From NCBI RefSeq assembly GCF_002139935.1, contig NZ_CP015578.1, positions 1-64,000 on the forward strand: a DNA stretch of 64,000 bases, in the 5' to 3' direction. The notes below the pieces were generated by a model that saw nothing but the letters and a program-made list of their open reading frames with translations, ran no database searches and was not told where the DNA came from. Source of the DNA: Campylobacter lanienae NCTC 13004 (lineage in GTDB: Bacteria > Campylobacterota > Campylobacteria > Campylobacterales > Campylobacteraceae). Shown in pieces: positions 31,277 to 40,550 of the stretch. The position numbers and the translations under genes were made by a program. Every line of letters starts with the position of its first letter. The first letter of the stretch is position 1.

Positions 31277-31883
31277 GTTTAAAAATGCTATAGTGATAAC
31301 GGGCGTTATAGGAAGTGGCAAAAGCACAGTTGTAAATCTATTAAGAGTTTATGGATTTAGCATAATTGACGCTGATGAGATCGCTCATAGAGTGCTTGAT
31401 GAGTCTATTGATGAGATTAAAAGCGAATTTGGAAACGAGTTTATCAAGGATAATAAAGTAGATAGAAAGAGCCTTGGAAGCTTAGTTTTTAGTGATTCTA
31501 AGGCTAAAAAAAAGCTTGAAAATATCCTTCATCCACTCATAAAAGAGCAGATATTTGCTGCGGCGAGTAAGCTTGAGAGTAGTAACTATCCATATTTTAT
31601 AGATCTACCTTTGTATTTTGAGAAGTCGCCAGTTTATGATGAATTTCAAAGTGTTTGCGTGGTTTATGCGCCAGAGCAAATATGCTTAAAACGCATAATA
31701 GAGCGTAATAACCTTGATTTTAATGAGGCTAGATTGCGATTAGAATCGCAGATTTCGATTGAGAAAAAGCGTGAAATTGCCACTTATATAATTGATAATA
31801 GTTCTGATTTAAAGCATTTGAATTTAGAAGTTAATAGCTTTATCACAACCCTAAAAGCCAAATACCGCACCTTAAAAATTTAG
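31269..31883 (+). CDS. coaE: Dephospho-CoA kinase
   Basis: CoaE catalyses the last step of coenzyme A synthesis. The 204-residue protein has the P-loop GVIGSGKST near 12-20, DADEIAHRVL near 34-43 and the lid/CoA region ending HPLIKEQIF near 95-103. The start is TTG at 31269, inside the end of ridA, immediately before SEFKNAIVITG, which matches family N-termini. It is followed by glycosyltransferase genes after 8 bp. Confidence 0.92.
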   Translation: MSEFKNAIVITGVIGSGKSTVVNLLRVYGFSIIDADEIAHRVLDESIDEIKSEFGNEFIKDNKVDRKSLGSLVFSDSKAKKKLENILHPLIKEQIFAAASKLESSNYPYFIDLPLYFEKSPVYDEFQSVCVVYAPEQICLKRIIERNNLDFNEARLRLESQISIEKKREIATYIIDNSSDLKHLNLEVNSFITTLKAKYRTLKI

Positions 31884-31891
31884 AGGAATAG

Positions 31892-33424
31892 ATGAAAAAC
31901 AAAATCAGCGTTTGTATCCTAGTCAAAAACGCCCAAAATACCATTAAAGAGTGCTTAGAATCCTTAAAAAGCTTTGATGAAATTATCTTGCTTGATAATC
32001 AAAGTAGCGATGATACCTTAAAAATCGCTAACGAATTTAAAGCCAAATTTAATAATTTGAAAATTTATTCTAGTGAATTTATCGGTTTTGGGCCGCTTAA
32101 AAATTTAGCTATTAGCTATGCTAGTAATGATTGGATTTTTAGCATTGATAGCGATGAGGTTTTGGAATCTCAAGCTCTTAATGAGATAGCAAATTTAGAT
32201 CTAAATCCCCAAAATATCTACGCCCTACCTAGAAAAAATCTCTATAAAGGCGAGTGGATAAAGGCGTGTGGATGGTATCCTGATTTTGTCCTAAGGCTAT
32301 TTAATAAAACTCAAACCAAATTTAATTCTAATTTCGTCCATGAGAGTTTGGAAGCCAAAAATTTAAATATAATAAAACTTAAAAATGGATTAAGGCATTA
32401 CGCTTATGATGATATCAGCACACTTATAGAAAAGATGCAAAAATACTCCACCCTTTATGCGATACAAAATAGAGCCAAAAAGAGCAATATCGGCAAAGCC
32501 GTGCTACATAGCGTGTGGAAATTCATCCGTGATTACGCCTTTAAAAAGGGATTTTTGTATGGTTATAAGGGTTTTGTGATTAGCCTTTGTAATGCTCTTG
32601 GGGCGTTTTTTAAGTATGCCAAGCTCTATGAGTTAAACCACCAAATGCCAAGCGTGAGCCTAATCATCACCACTTATAATAGCGAAAAATATTTAGAGCA
32701 GGTCTTAAAAAGTATTTTAAACTTAGATTATTTGCCAAATGAAGTCTTGGTCGCTGATGATGGAAGTGGCGTAGCTACAAAGAATTTGATTGAGAAATTT
32801 AAGGCGATTTTTCCTTGTGAGTTAAAGCATATTTGGCAAGAAGATAAGGGCTTTCGCTTGAGCCAAATTCGCAATAAAGCCATAAATATAGCAACTAGTG
32901 AGTATATCATAATCATTGATGGCGATATGGTTTTAGATAGAAATTTTATTTTAGATCATCTCAAATTCGCCAAGCAAAAGCAGTTTTTACAAGGCTCAAG
33001 AGTGGTTTTGGATGAGAGTCAAACTGATTTATTGATAAATGGGGGAGGGTATACGAGCGAGTTTAAAACTCTTAAATCCAAGCGAAATTCCATACTCTCA
33101 AAACTCATCTATAAAAGCTCAGCCATTAGGGCAAGTTTCTTTAAAAAGCGAGATTTCATCAAAGGAATTAGAGGTTGTAATATGAGCTTTTATAAAATTG
33201 ATTGCGATGAGATCGGCGGATTTAATGAGAATTTTATCGGCTGGGGTAGGGAGGATTCTGAGTTTGTGGCGAGATTTTTGTTTAGTGGCGGAGAGCTTAG
33301 AAGGCTTAAATTTTCAGGGATTGCGTATCATCTCTATCACGCTGAAAACAGCAGAAAAATGCTAGAATCAAACCACCAAATTTACCTAAACACCATCAAA
33401 GAAAAGAGAGTCAAATGGCGATAA
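31892..33424 (+). CDS. Two-domain glycosyltransferase, LgtF-like (LOS core)
   Basis: This 510-residue protein contains two GT2 catalytic domains in tandem. The N-terminal one (about 1-250, VCILVKNAQNTIKECLESL, then SIDSDEVLE near 85) resembles WaaE/KdtX-type beta-1,4-glucosyltransferases. The C-terminal one (about 252-510, LIITTYNSEKYLEQVLKSI, IIIDGDMVLD, GWGREDSEFVARF) resembles GT2 enzymes with a galactosyltransferase-like C region. C. jejuni LgtF has this same two-domain plan and length and adds glucose to the inner-core heptoses. The assignment to lipooligosaccharide core is from that similarity. It overlaps the next glycosyltransferase by 10 bases. Confidence 0.8.
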   Translation: MKNKISVCILVKNAQNTIKECLESLKSFDEIILLDNQSSDDTLKIANEFKAKFNNLKIYSSEFIGFGPLKNLAISYASNDWIFSIDSDEVLESQALNEIANLDLNPQNIYALPRKNLYKGEWIKACGWYPDFVLRLFNKTQTKFNSNFVHESLEAKNLNIIKLKNGLRHYAYDDISTLIEKMQKYSTLYAIQNRAKKSNIGKAVLHSVWKFIRDYAFKKGFLYGYKGFVISLCNALGAFFKYAKLYELNHQMPSVSLIITTYNSEKYLEQVLKSILNLDYLPNEVLVADDGSGVATKNLIEKFKAIFPCELKHIWQEDKGFRLSQIRNKAINIATSEYIIIIDGDMVLDRNFILDHLKFAKQKQFLQGSRVVLDESQTDLLINGGGYTSEFKTLKSKRNSILSKLIYKSSAIRASFFKKRDFIKGIRGCNMSFYKIDCDEIGGFNENFIGWGREDSEFVARFLFSGGELRRLKFSGIAYHLYHAENSRKMLESNHQIYLNTIKEKRVKWR

Positions 33425-34482
33425 AAGTATTGCTAACAATAGGCGATATCACTATAAAAGGCGGCGCTGAAAGAGTTGTAACTAATCTAGCAAATGTTTA
33501 CGCGGCCTCTGGGCTAGATGTGGAGATTTTAAGCTTTTATAAAGGCGGGATAAATGAAGCTTTTGAGCTTGATAGTAGAGTGAAATTAAGATATTTACAC
33601 GATAAATCTTTTGATGATAAGCGTAAAAATTTCTTCTATAAAATCTTTTATAAATTTATTGAGAGCTATATCTTAAAGCGTGATTTCAAAGATAAGGATT
33701 TTGTGATTTTTAATAACTCGCCGCATTTTCCGCTATTTAAAAATAAAAATACAAAATATCTAAAAATCATACACACAGCTTCAAAAGGACGCTACCTAGC
33801 TAGATATAACTATTTTGATTCTATAGTGCTTATAGCCTCTAAAGAGATTGATTTTTGGCAAAGCCATCATAAAAATATATTTTTAATCCCAAATTTCATC
33901 TCAAATATCCCAAATTCAAACACCAATTACTCTCAAAAAGTCGTGCTATCAATGGGTCGCATGACAAAAGTAGATGAAAAGGGCTTTTTGCGCCTAATAG
34001 ATATATGGAAGTTAATCCAAGATAGTGGGGAATTTAATGATTGGAAGCTACACATTGTAGGCGATGGCGATCTAAAAGAGCAGATAAAAACTAAGATAGA
34101 AAATCTAAATTTATCTAACTCTATAATCTTAAAACCATTTACTAAAGATGTAGAGAGTGAGTATCTAAGCGCTAGTATATATGCTATGACAAGCCACTTT
34201 GAAGGTCTTCCTATGGTGCTTATAGAGGCGGGGTCTTATGCCTTGCCAACCATAGCCTTTGATATCGCCACAGGCCCAAGCGATATAATAGAAGATGAAA
34301 AAAGCGGATTTTTAATCACTGATAATAATCTAGATGAATATGCCAATAAACTAAAAATATTAATGCAAGATGAGAATCTAAGGGTCAAAATGGGTGAAAA
34401 AAGCAAAGAGATAGTCAAAAATAAATTTAGCAAAGAGGTGGTAATGAAGCAGTGGATGGAGCTGTTTAGCAAGATTAGATAA
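33415..34482 (+). CDS. GT4-family glycosyltransferase
   Basis: This 355-residue retaining glycosyltransferase of the GT-B fold has an N-terminal acceptor half with the glycine-rich IKGGAERVVTNLANVY near 12-27. The C-terminal donor half has MGRMTKVDEKGF near 181-192, the EGLPMVLIEAGSYALPTIAFD stretch near 262-282 and the E-x7-E-type motif region. It is coupled to the LgtF-like gene, so it probably extends the same surface oligosaccharide, acting on the cytoplasmic side. Donor and linkage are unknown. Confidence 0.82.
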   Translation: MAIKVLLTIGDITIKGGAERVVTNLANVYAASGLDVEILSFYKGGINEAFELDSRVKLRYLHDKSFDDKRKNFFYKIFYKFIESYILKRDFKDKDFVIFNNSPHFPLFKNKNTKYLKIIHTASKGRYLARYNYFDSIVLIASKEIDFWQSHHKNIFLIPNFISNIPNSNTNYSQKVVLSMGRMTKVDEKGFLRLIDIWKLIQDSGEFNDWKLHIVGDGDLKEQIKTKIENLNLSNSIILKPFTKDVESEYLSASIYAMTSHFEGLPMVLIEAGSYALPTIAFDIATGPSDIIEDEKSGFLITDNNLDEYANKLKILMQDENLRVKMGEKSKEIVKNKFSKEVVMKQWMELFSKIR

Positions 34483-34677
34483 ATTTAATTATATTATCAT
34501 TACAAATTTAATTTTTATATTTTAGAATAATTTTTATGGTTCTTTTGTGGATAAATTTTTATGCTTAAATTACTAAAATATATTAAAAATTTTTACTAAT
34601 TAACTAAAAAAATCAATAAATTTTACAAAAACCACCCATTACGATCATCAAAAATATTAATATTTTAATATTTCGTG

Positions 34678-34683
34678 CGATAT
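34678..34683 (+). promoter_or_regulatory. Sigma-28-like -10 element of the flagellin gene
   Basis: GCGATAT before the flagellin gene matches the CGATAT type -10 described for sigma-28 (FliA) flagellin promoters in Campylobacter. It lies 49 bp before the ATG. The -35 is weak (TTAATA around 34657-34662). The overlapping TATAAT-like sequence means a sigma-70 reading is also possible. Confidence 0.5.
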
Positions 34684-34726
34684 AATTATCTATAAAGTTA
34701 AGGATTAAGCTTTTAAAGAATACAAA

Positions 34727-36325
34727 ATGAGTTTTAGAATCAACACTAATATAGCAGCAATGAACGCCCATGCCAACTCTTTGATCAATGATAGAGCGCT
34801 TACTAGCTCACTTGGTCGCCTTAGCTCAGGTCTTAGGATACAGACCGCAGCTGATGATGCTTCTGGACTTGTAATTGCTGATAGCTTAAAATCTCAAGCC
34901 AACTCATTAGGTCAAGCCATATCTAATGGCAATGACGCAATCGGTATAGTCCAAACAGCTGATAAAGCTATGGATGAGCAGATCAAAATCCTTGACACCA
35001 TCAAAACCAAAGCTATCCAAGCAGCCAATGACAGCCAAAACAGCGACTCTAGAAAAGCAATCCAAAATGATATCTCAAGACTTCTTGATGAACTAGATAA
35101 TATCGCTAATACCACAAGTTTCAATGGCCAAAAGCTATTAAATGGCAATTTCACTAACAAAAATTTCCAAATCGGTGCCTATAGCAACCAAACGGCCAAA
35201 ATCAGCGTAGAAAACACCAACTCAAACGCCATAGGCCACACTCACTATCTCTCTACTACGCCTATGATTTTTGATAACAACAAATTCGATACTGCGAATT
35301 TCACTATGCAATTAAACGCCGTCCCAAGCCATGTAAGTGGTATTAAATTCGATGCTATCTCTGGTCAAGAGATATTAGATAATGGGCTAGGGGTCATAGC
35401 TGATAAGATAAATTCTTATAGCAGCGAGACGGGGGTTAAAGCTAGCGTGAAGAATGAGTTTATTAGTGATGCTAGGATATTTGGGACAACTTTTTTCCCT
35501 GGGACTATTTCGAAATTAAGCATAAATGGAGTAGAGATAGGGACAAATATACATTTTAATGTAGGTGACCCTTCAAATATTTTGATAGATACTATCAATG
35601 CCAAAAGTGATATAACTGGCGTTAGTGCTTCTAATGTTGGAGAGCGTTTATCAATGAGTTCTAGCAATGGTAAGCCAATACTCATAGAAGTTGGCAGCGT
35701 AGATGACTCTAAAGCAATGGGCTTATCTATGAAAGATGGCAACGGCGCCGATAGCACAAGTGCATTAATTTTAGGTGAGCTCTATCTACAATCAAACAAC
35801 GGCTCGCCACCATCTTTGGATCTTAAAGAGACTACAGGCAATATAAAAGGTGCTGAAATCGGCGGTTTGAGTGCTAAGGCCGCTGATACAAATGATATAA
35901 TAGGCTCTCAACTAAGGGAGCAAGTATCGCTTAGCCTAAGTGATTTGGTTAGAAACAAGCTAGATGAGCATGTATTAAGGGCGATGGGGCAAGTAGAGCT
36001 ATTAAATCCGATTTTGGAGTTGCCTGCTGGGGTTAATAGCTATGTAGGGGCTCAAGCTTTGATAGATGTATCATTAAATGCGCTTAAAAAGCTAGATAAA
36101 CTAAGAGCAGATTTAGGTTCAGTCCAAAACCAATTAGTAGCAACTATCAATAACATCACAGTTACCCAAGTCAATGTTAAATCAGCTGAAAGTCAGATAA
36201 GAGATGTGGATTTTGCTAGCGAGAGTGCAAATTTCTCTAAATTCAATATCCTAGCTCAAAGTGGTAGCTACGCCATGAGCCAAGCCAACGCCGTCCAACA
36301 AAATATATTAAGATTGTTACAATAA
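34727..36325 (+). CDS. flaA: Flagellin
   Basis: This is the flagellar filament subunit, exported by the flagellar type III system. The 532-residue protein has conserved N-terminal D0/D1 helices (FRINTNIAAMNAH, then SSGLRIQTAADDASGL near 34-49) and C-terminal D0/D1 helices (about 430-532, ending AMSQANAVQQNILRLLQ). The central region (about 180-400) is the variable surface domain and, in relatives, the site of glycosylation. It is a little shorter than C. jejuni flagellins. No second flagellin follows; the downstream 850 bp is a hairpin-rich repeat region instead. Confidence 0.95.
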   Translation: MSFRINTNIAAMNAHANSLINDRALTSSLGRLSSGLRIQTAADDASGLVIADSLKSQANSLGQAISNGNDAIGIVQTADKAMDEQIKILDTIKTKAIQAANDSQNSDSRKAIQNDISRLLDELDNIANTTSFNGQKLLNGNFTNKNFQIGAYSNQTAKISVENTNSNAIGHTHYLSTTPMIFDNNKFDTANFTMQLNAVPSHVSGIKFDAISGQEILDNGLGVIADKINSYSSETGVKASVKNEFISDARIFGTTFFPGTISKLSINGVEIGTNIHFNVGDPSNILIDTINAKSDITGVSASNVGERLSMSSSNGKPILIEVGSVDDSKAMGLSMKDGNGADSTSALILGELYLQSNNGSPPSLDLKETTGNIKGAEIGGLSAKAADTNDIIGSQLREQVSLSLSDLVRNKLDEHVLRAMGQVELLNPILELPAGVNSYVGAQALIDVSLNALKKLDKLRADLGSVQNQLVATINNITVTQVNVKSAESQIRDVDFASESANFSKFNILAQSGSYAMSQANAVQQNILRLLQ

Positions 36326-36363
36326 TTTAAATTATTTTTATTTCTTTACTTCGCAAGACGGAG
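36325..36363 (+). repeat. Repeat A copy 1, start of the hairpin-rich element after flaA
   Basis: This 39-bp block is identical to 36940-36978, and its first 31 bp also match 36515-36545. It enters a hairpin at 36352-36380 (CGCAA..GGAG..CTCC..TTGCG). It begins on the last base of the flagellin stop codon. Confidence 0.85.
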
Positions 36364-36383
36364 AAAAGCTCCACTTTGCGACC

Positions 36384-36427
36384 AAATTTAAAATATTAAA
36401 AATATTTCTTTTTTAAGGGGGAAGGGG
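36384..36427 (+). repeat. Repeat C copy 1
   Basis: This 44-bp block matches 36670-36713 with two differences. Its 3' part forms the left arm of the long GC-rich hairpin at 36413-36464. Confidence 0.85.
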
Positions 36428-36464
36428 AGCGCTTTTTTGGCAGACGCTACCCCTTCCCCCTTAA
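36413..36464 (+). repeat. Long GC-rich inverted repeat downstream of flaA
   Basis: A 19-bp stem (36413-36431 with 36445-36464) pairs perfectly apart from one bulged A and encloses a 13-nt loop containing six T. It is by far the strongest hairpin near the flaA 3' end and may end or protect the flaA transcript, though it lacks a trailing U-run. Confidence 0.8.
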
Positions 36465-36545
36465 CAACCCCTAACCCCCTGTAAAAGCCTTCTAAGGCGC
36501 TGTGCGAAGCACAGATTTAAATTATTTTTATTTCTTTACTTCGCA
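36453..36545 (+). repeat. Repeat B+A copy 1
   Basis: This 93-bp block is repeated at 36878-36970 with one base change (C/T). It contains a small hairpin CTGTGC-gaa-GCACAG at 36500-36514 and ends with repeat A. Confidence 0.9.
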
Positions 36546-36568
36546 GACTAGCAAAGCTAGTCTTTGCG
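36542..36568 (+). repeat. Hairpin at the repeat A2 boundary
   Basis: CGCA-GACTAGC-aaa-GCTAGTC-tt-TGCG occupies the same position relative to repeat A as the different inner stem found after copies 1 and 3. The outer CGCA/TGCG pair is kept while the inner stem changes. Confidence 0.8.
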
Positions 36569-36669
36569 ATAAACTTTAGAAAAGTTTAATCAAACTAAAG
36601 CCCCACTTCGTGGGGTACCCCGTTTTGATTTCGTTAGAGCTAAAATCTGTCTTTACTATAAAATTTATA

Positions 36670-36713
36670 AAATTTAAAATATTAAAGATATTTCTTTTTT
36701 AAGTGGGAAGGGG
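36670..36713 (+). repeat. Repeat C copy 2
   Basis: This is the second copy of the 44-bp block at 36384-36427. Its arm pairs across about 165 bp with 36878-36893, so the loop of the first unit is here filled by extra hairpins. Confidence 0.85.
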
Positions 36714-36715
36714 TA

Positions 36716-36847
36716 CCCCATTTATGGGGGCTTTAGTGTTTGCTACTTTAGTGGCGACTTGTTGCCACGTTAAAAGTAGATAAAAATAAAAAGCGCTTTT
36801 TTGGCAGATGAATAGCGTAACAGCAAAAACGATGTAAATCATCGTTT
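36716..36847 (+). repeat. Cluster of nested hairpins inside repeat unit 2
   Basis: Three inverted repeats lie in series. CCCCAT-tt-ATGGGG is at 36716-36729. An 8-bp stem, GTGGCGAC-tt-GTTGCCAC at 36751-36768, is extended by CTACTTTA and TAAAAGTAG on its flanks. AAACGATG-taaat-CATCGTTT is at 36827-36847, itself flanked by AGCGT and ACGCT. A copy of the 15-bp block GCGCTTTTTTGGCAG (36429-36443 in unit 1) is at 36793-36807. Confidence 0.85.
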
Positions 36848-36877
36848 GCGACGCTACGAAGGATAGCAACACCTTGG

Positions 36878-37004
36878 CTTCCCCCTTAACAACCCCTAAC
36901 CCCCTGTAAAAGCCTTCTAAGGTGCTGTGCGAAGCACAGATTTAAATTATTTTTATTTCTTTACTTCGCAAGACGGAGTAAAGCCCCGCAAGCGGGGTAT
37001 CTCC
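36878..37004 (+). repeat. Repeat B+A copy 2 and terminal hairpin
   Basis: Positions 36878-36970 repeat 36453-36545. After repeat A the GGAG/CTCC stem seen in copy 1 recurs (36975-36978 and 37001-37004), but its loop now contains CCCCGC-aa-GCGGGG. The rest of the gap to nifS (37005-37175) is A/T-rich promoter DNA with no gene. Confidence 0.85.
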
Positions 37005-37140
37005 ATTTATCACTCTAAATTTGGCTTAAAATAGCAATTAATTTTTTAATATAATTAAAATTTATGCTATATTTACTTAATTTTTATACAAAATTTATAT
37101 AAAATATTATATCATTCCAAAATTAAAAAGATAAAGTTTA

Positions 37141-37156
37141 TCCTAATTATTTAGGA
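37141..37156. promoter_or_regulatory. Perfect dyad upstream of nifS
   Basis: TCCTAA-N4-TTAGGA is a perfect 6+6 inverted repeat ending 19 bp before the nifS TTG and just before its AAGGAAAGG ribosome binding site. It could be an operator or an RNA hairpin affecting translation of nifS-nifU. I do not recognise it as a Fur, NikR or IscR box. Confidence 0.45.
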
Positions 37157-37172
37157 GATAAGGAAAGGATAG

Positions 37173-38366
<1,194 letters not shown>

Positions 38367-38375
38367 GGAGACAAT

Positions 38376-39371
38376 ATGGCAAAAGGAAATTTAATAAGCG
38401 GAAATATCTGGGAAGAGTATTCTCAAAAAGTTCAAGATGCGATGAATCATCCTAAAAATATGGGTGAAATCACAGAAGAAGATGCGAAGGCTATAGGCTG
38501 TAAGCTAATCATCGCTGACCACGGCGCCGAGAGCTGTGGTGACGCTGTTAGGCTCTATTGGGCGGTTGATGAGGCTAGTGATGTTATTAAAGATGCTAAA
38601 TTTAAAAGCTTTGGCTGTGGCACGGCTATAGCTAGTAGCGATTATATGGCTGAGCTTTGTAAGGGCAAAACAGTAGATCAAGCAGTCAAAATCACAAATT
38701 TAGATGTTGAAAGGGCTATGCGAGATAATCCAGATACCCCAGCTGTCCCACCGCAAAAAATGCACTGCTCTGTTATGGCGTATGATGTTATCAAGGCAGC
38801 AGCCGCTAGCTATAAAGGCGTAGATCCTGAACATTTTGAAGATGAGATTATCGTGTGTGAGTGCGCTAGAGTGAGCCTTGGGACGATAAAAGAGGTTATA
38901 AGATTAAATGATCTAACCACGGTTGAAGAGATCACTCAATATACCAAAGCTGGGGCATTTTGTAAAAGCTGTATAAAGCCTGGCGGACACGAAAAAAGAG
39001 AGTATTATCTAGTGGATATCTTAGCTGAGGTTAGATCTGAAATGGAGTCTGAAAGGCTAAAAGCTATTGCTGATGCGAAGATCAGTGGTAGCGGAATTGA
39101 TAGCGATCTAAGCTTTGAAGAGCTAAGTGTGGTTAAGCAGTTAAAGGCTGTTGAGGCTATTATCGATGAACATGTCAGACCTATGCTAGAGATGGATGGG
39201 GGAAATATGGAGATACTAGATATCAAATCAGAAGGCGGTAGAACCGATATTTATATCCGATATTTAGGTGCGTGTAGCGGTTGCGCTAGTGGCGCTACTG
39301 GAACGCTATATGCGATTGAAAATATCTTACAAGAGAATTTAAGCCCAAATATCAGAGTAATACCTGTATGA
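38376..39371 (+). CDS. nifU: Fe-S cluster scaffold protein NifU
   Basis: NifU receives sulfur from NifS and builds clusters. The 331-residue protein has the full three-part layout. It begins with an IscU-like domain (about 1-145, Cys in AESCGDAV and KSFGCGTAIAS). A central [2Fe-2S] domain follows (about 158-205, VCECARVS and FCKSCI). It ends with a C-terminal Nfu domain with CSGCASG near 305-311. It follows nifS and overlaps the next small gene by 4 bases. Confidence 0.95.
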   Translation: MAKGNLISGNIWEEYSQKVQDAMNHPKNMGEITEEDAKAIGCKLIIADHGAESCGDAVRLYWAVDEASDVIKDAKFKSFGCGTAIASSDYMAELCKGKTVDQAVKITNLDVERAMRDNPDTPAVPPQKMHCSVMAYDVIKAAAASYKGVDPEHFEDEIIVCECARVSLGTIKEVIRLNDLTTVEEITQYTKAGAFCKSCIKPGGHEKREYYLVDILAEVRSEMESERLKAIADAKISGSGIDSDLSFEELSVVKQLKAVEAIIDEHVRPMLEMDGGNMEILDIKSEGGRTDIYIRYLGACSGCASGATGTLYAIENILQENLSPNIRVIPV

Positions 39372-39751
39372 AAAACGCTAAATTCAAAGCCGGACACTAC
39401 TATATAGGAGATCTAGCTAAGATTTTAGACTATTTGAATTTAAGTGCCCTAAAATATGGTTTTGGGGCGCTTGGCGAGTTTGAGTATTTGAGCTTAGATC
39501 TTGATCGTGATGAGATAAAAGATAGCGATGGATTTACCTATAGTATCGATAGCTCAAATTTCGGGATTATAAGTGCGGATATCATAGATGAAGAGCTTTT
39601 AAGTAGCAGGATTTTGACCCTTAGACATGGGTTTATCGCTAATAAATTTAGTAGTTATCGCCTAGCTAGAATTGTTGAATTTAAAGATGATTTTGAGGTT
39701 ATTATAAGTGATGATGATATTAAATTTGGCAATATAATCCTAAATTTATAA
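39368..39751 (+). CDS. Hypothetical protein coupled to nifU
   Basis: This 127-residue, acidic protein (many Asp, Ile, Ser, Leu) has no cysteine, membrane span or motif I recognise. It overlaps nifU by 4 bases, so it is translated with the Fe-S assembly genes. The sequence K(F/A)GHYYIGDLAKILD.. followed by alternating strands suggests a small beta-rich fold. A role in cluster assembly or its regulation is only a guess from position. Confidence 0.7.
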   Translation: MKNAKFKAGHYYIGDLAKILDYLNLSALKYGFGALGEFEYLSLDLDRDEIKDSDGFTYSIDSSNFGIISADIIDEELLSSRILTLRHGFIANKFSSYRLARIVEFKDDFEVIISDDDIKFGNIILNL

Positions 39752-39811
39752 AATTTATTTACACATTTGATTTATTCAAAAAATTTTCAGCTAAATATAG
39801 CAAAAATTTAG

Positions 39812-39817
39812 TATAAT
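39812..39817 (+). promoter_or_regulatory. -10 element of the hemerythrin gene
   Basis: TATAAT 34 bp before the ATG, inside A/T-rich DNA, shows the hemerythrin gene is transcribed separately from nifSU. Confidence 0.5.
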
Positions 39818-39851
39818 AAAAGCATTAGAATTTTTCATAAAGAGTTTGAAT

Positions 39852-40415
39852 ATGGTGCCTAGCTGGGATGACAAATATAGCATTGGTAATTCGGATATAG
39901 ATTTACAACATCAAAAGCTATTTGATCTTGCCAAAAAATCATTTATTTACGCTAATAAAAATGTATCTCGTGAAGAGATCCGTGGTATCGTGGCTGAATT
40001 TTTTGAGTATATGAAAGAACATTTCAAAGATGAACAAGAGTATATGGAGCTAATCGGCTATCCAAATTTACACGAACACACGATGATCCATAAAGATATT
40101 ATAGCTAGTATGGCGGGCCTCATCAAAACAGCGAAAAATGTAAATGACCTAAAAGAAAATTTGCTATTAATCGCCGAAAAATGGCTAGTTGAGCATATAT
40201 TAAAAGAGGATGCCAAGATAGAAAAGTGGCGTCAAGCGCAGCTACAGCATTCGGAATCCGAGCTAGTAGAAGAAAAACCACAACAATACAGATATACTTG
40301 TGGTTGTCCGCATAAAATTCATCTTGTCCCTAGCCATATACATGAAAAAATTCTAGAAGGCAAGAAATTCTCTTGTATGACTTGTAAGGTTGTGATTAAG
40401 ATTAAATTATCTTAA
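39852..40415 (+). CDS. Bacteriohemerythrin with C-terminal Cys/His-rich tail
   Basis: This is an oxygen-binding di-iron protein. The hemerythrin four-helix domain (about 1-128) shows all ligands, numbered from the upstream ATG at 39846: H20, H57 with E61 (HFKDE), H76 and H80, and H115 with D120. A tail of about 40 residues follows, with CGC near 151-153 and CMTC near 178-181 plus several His, resembling a zinc ribbon. C. jejuni hemerythrins HerA/HerB, which protect Fe-S enzymes from oxygen, are shorter and, as I recall, lack this tail. The ATG at 39852 encodes MVPSWDDKY. Confidence 0.88.
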   Translation: MVPSWDDKYSIGNSDIDLQHQKLFDLAKKSFIYANKNVSREEIRGIVAEFFEYMKEHFKDEQEYMELIGYPNLHEHTMIHKDIIASMAGLIKTAKNVNDLKENLLLIAEKWLVEHILKEDAKIEKWRQAQLQHSESELVEEKPQQYRYTCGCPHKIHLVPSHIHEKILEGKKFSCMTCKVVIKIKLS

Positions 40416-40550
40416 TTTATGAATCTTAGATTGGTTTTGTATTATTAAATTTAATTAAATTTGATAAAGATTTTAAATTTCTATTTTAGCGAATATTTTT
40501 GATTTAAATTTATTATATTGATAGTGGTGATTTTATTATTTTGGCTTTGA

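Noticed and set aside
33040-33052. G5-A-G3 run in the LgtF-like gene as a contingency tract
   Set aside because: It is too short and interrupted, and lies inside a conserved catalytic region.
36325-37004. CRISPR array
   Set aside because: Repeats are of unequal length and spacing, the spacers are not uniform, the blocks contain nested hairpins, and no cas genes are nearby.
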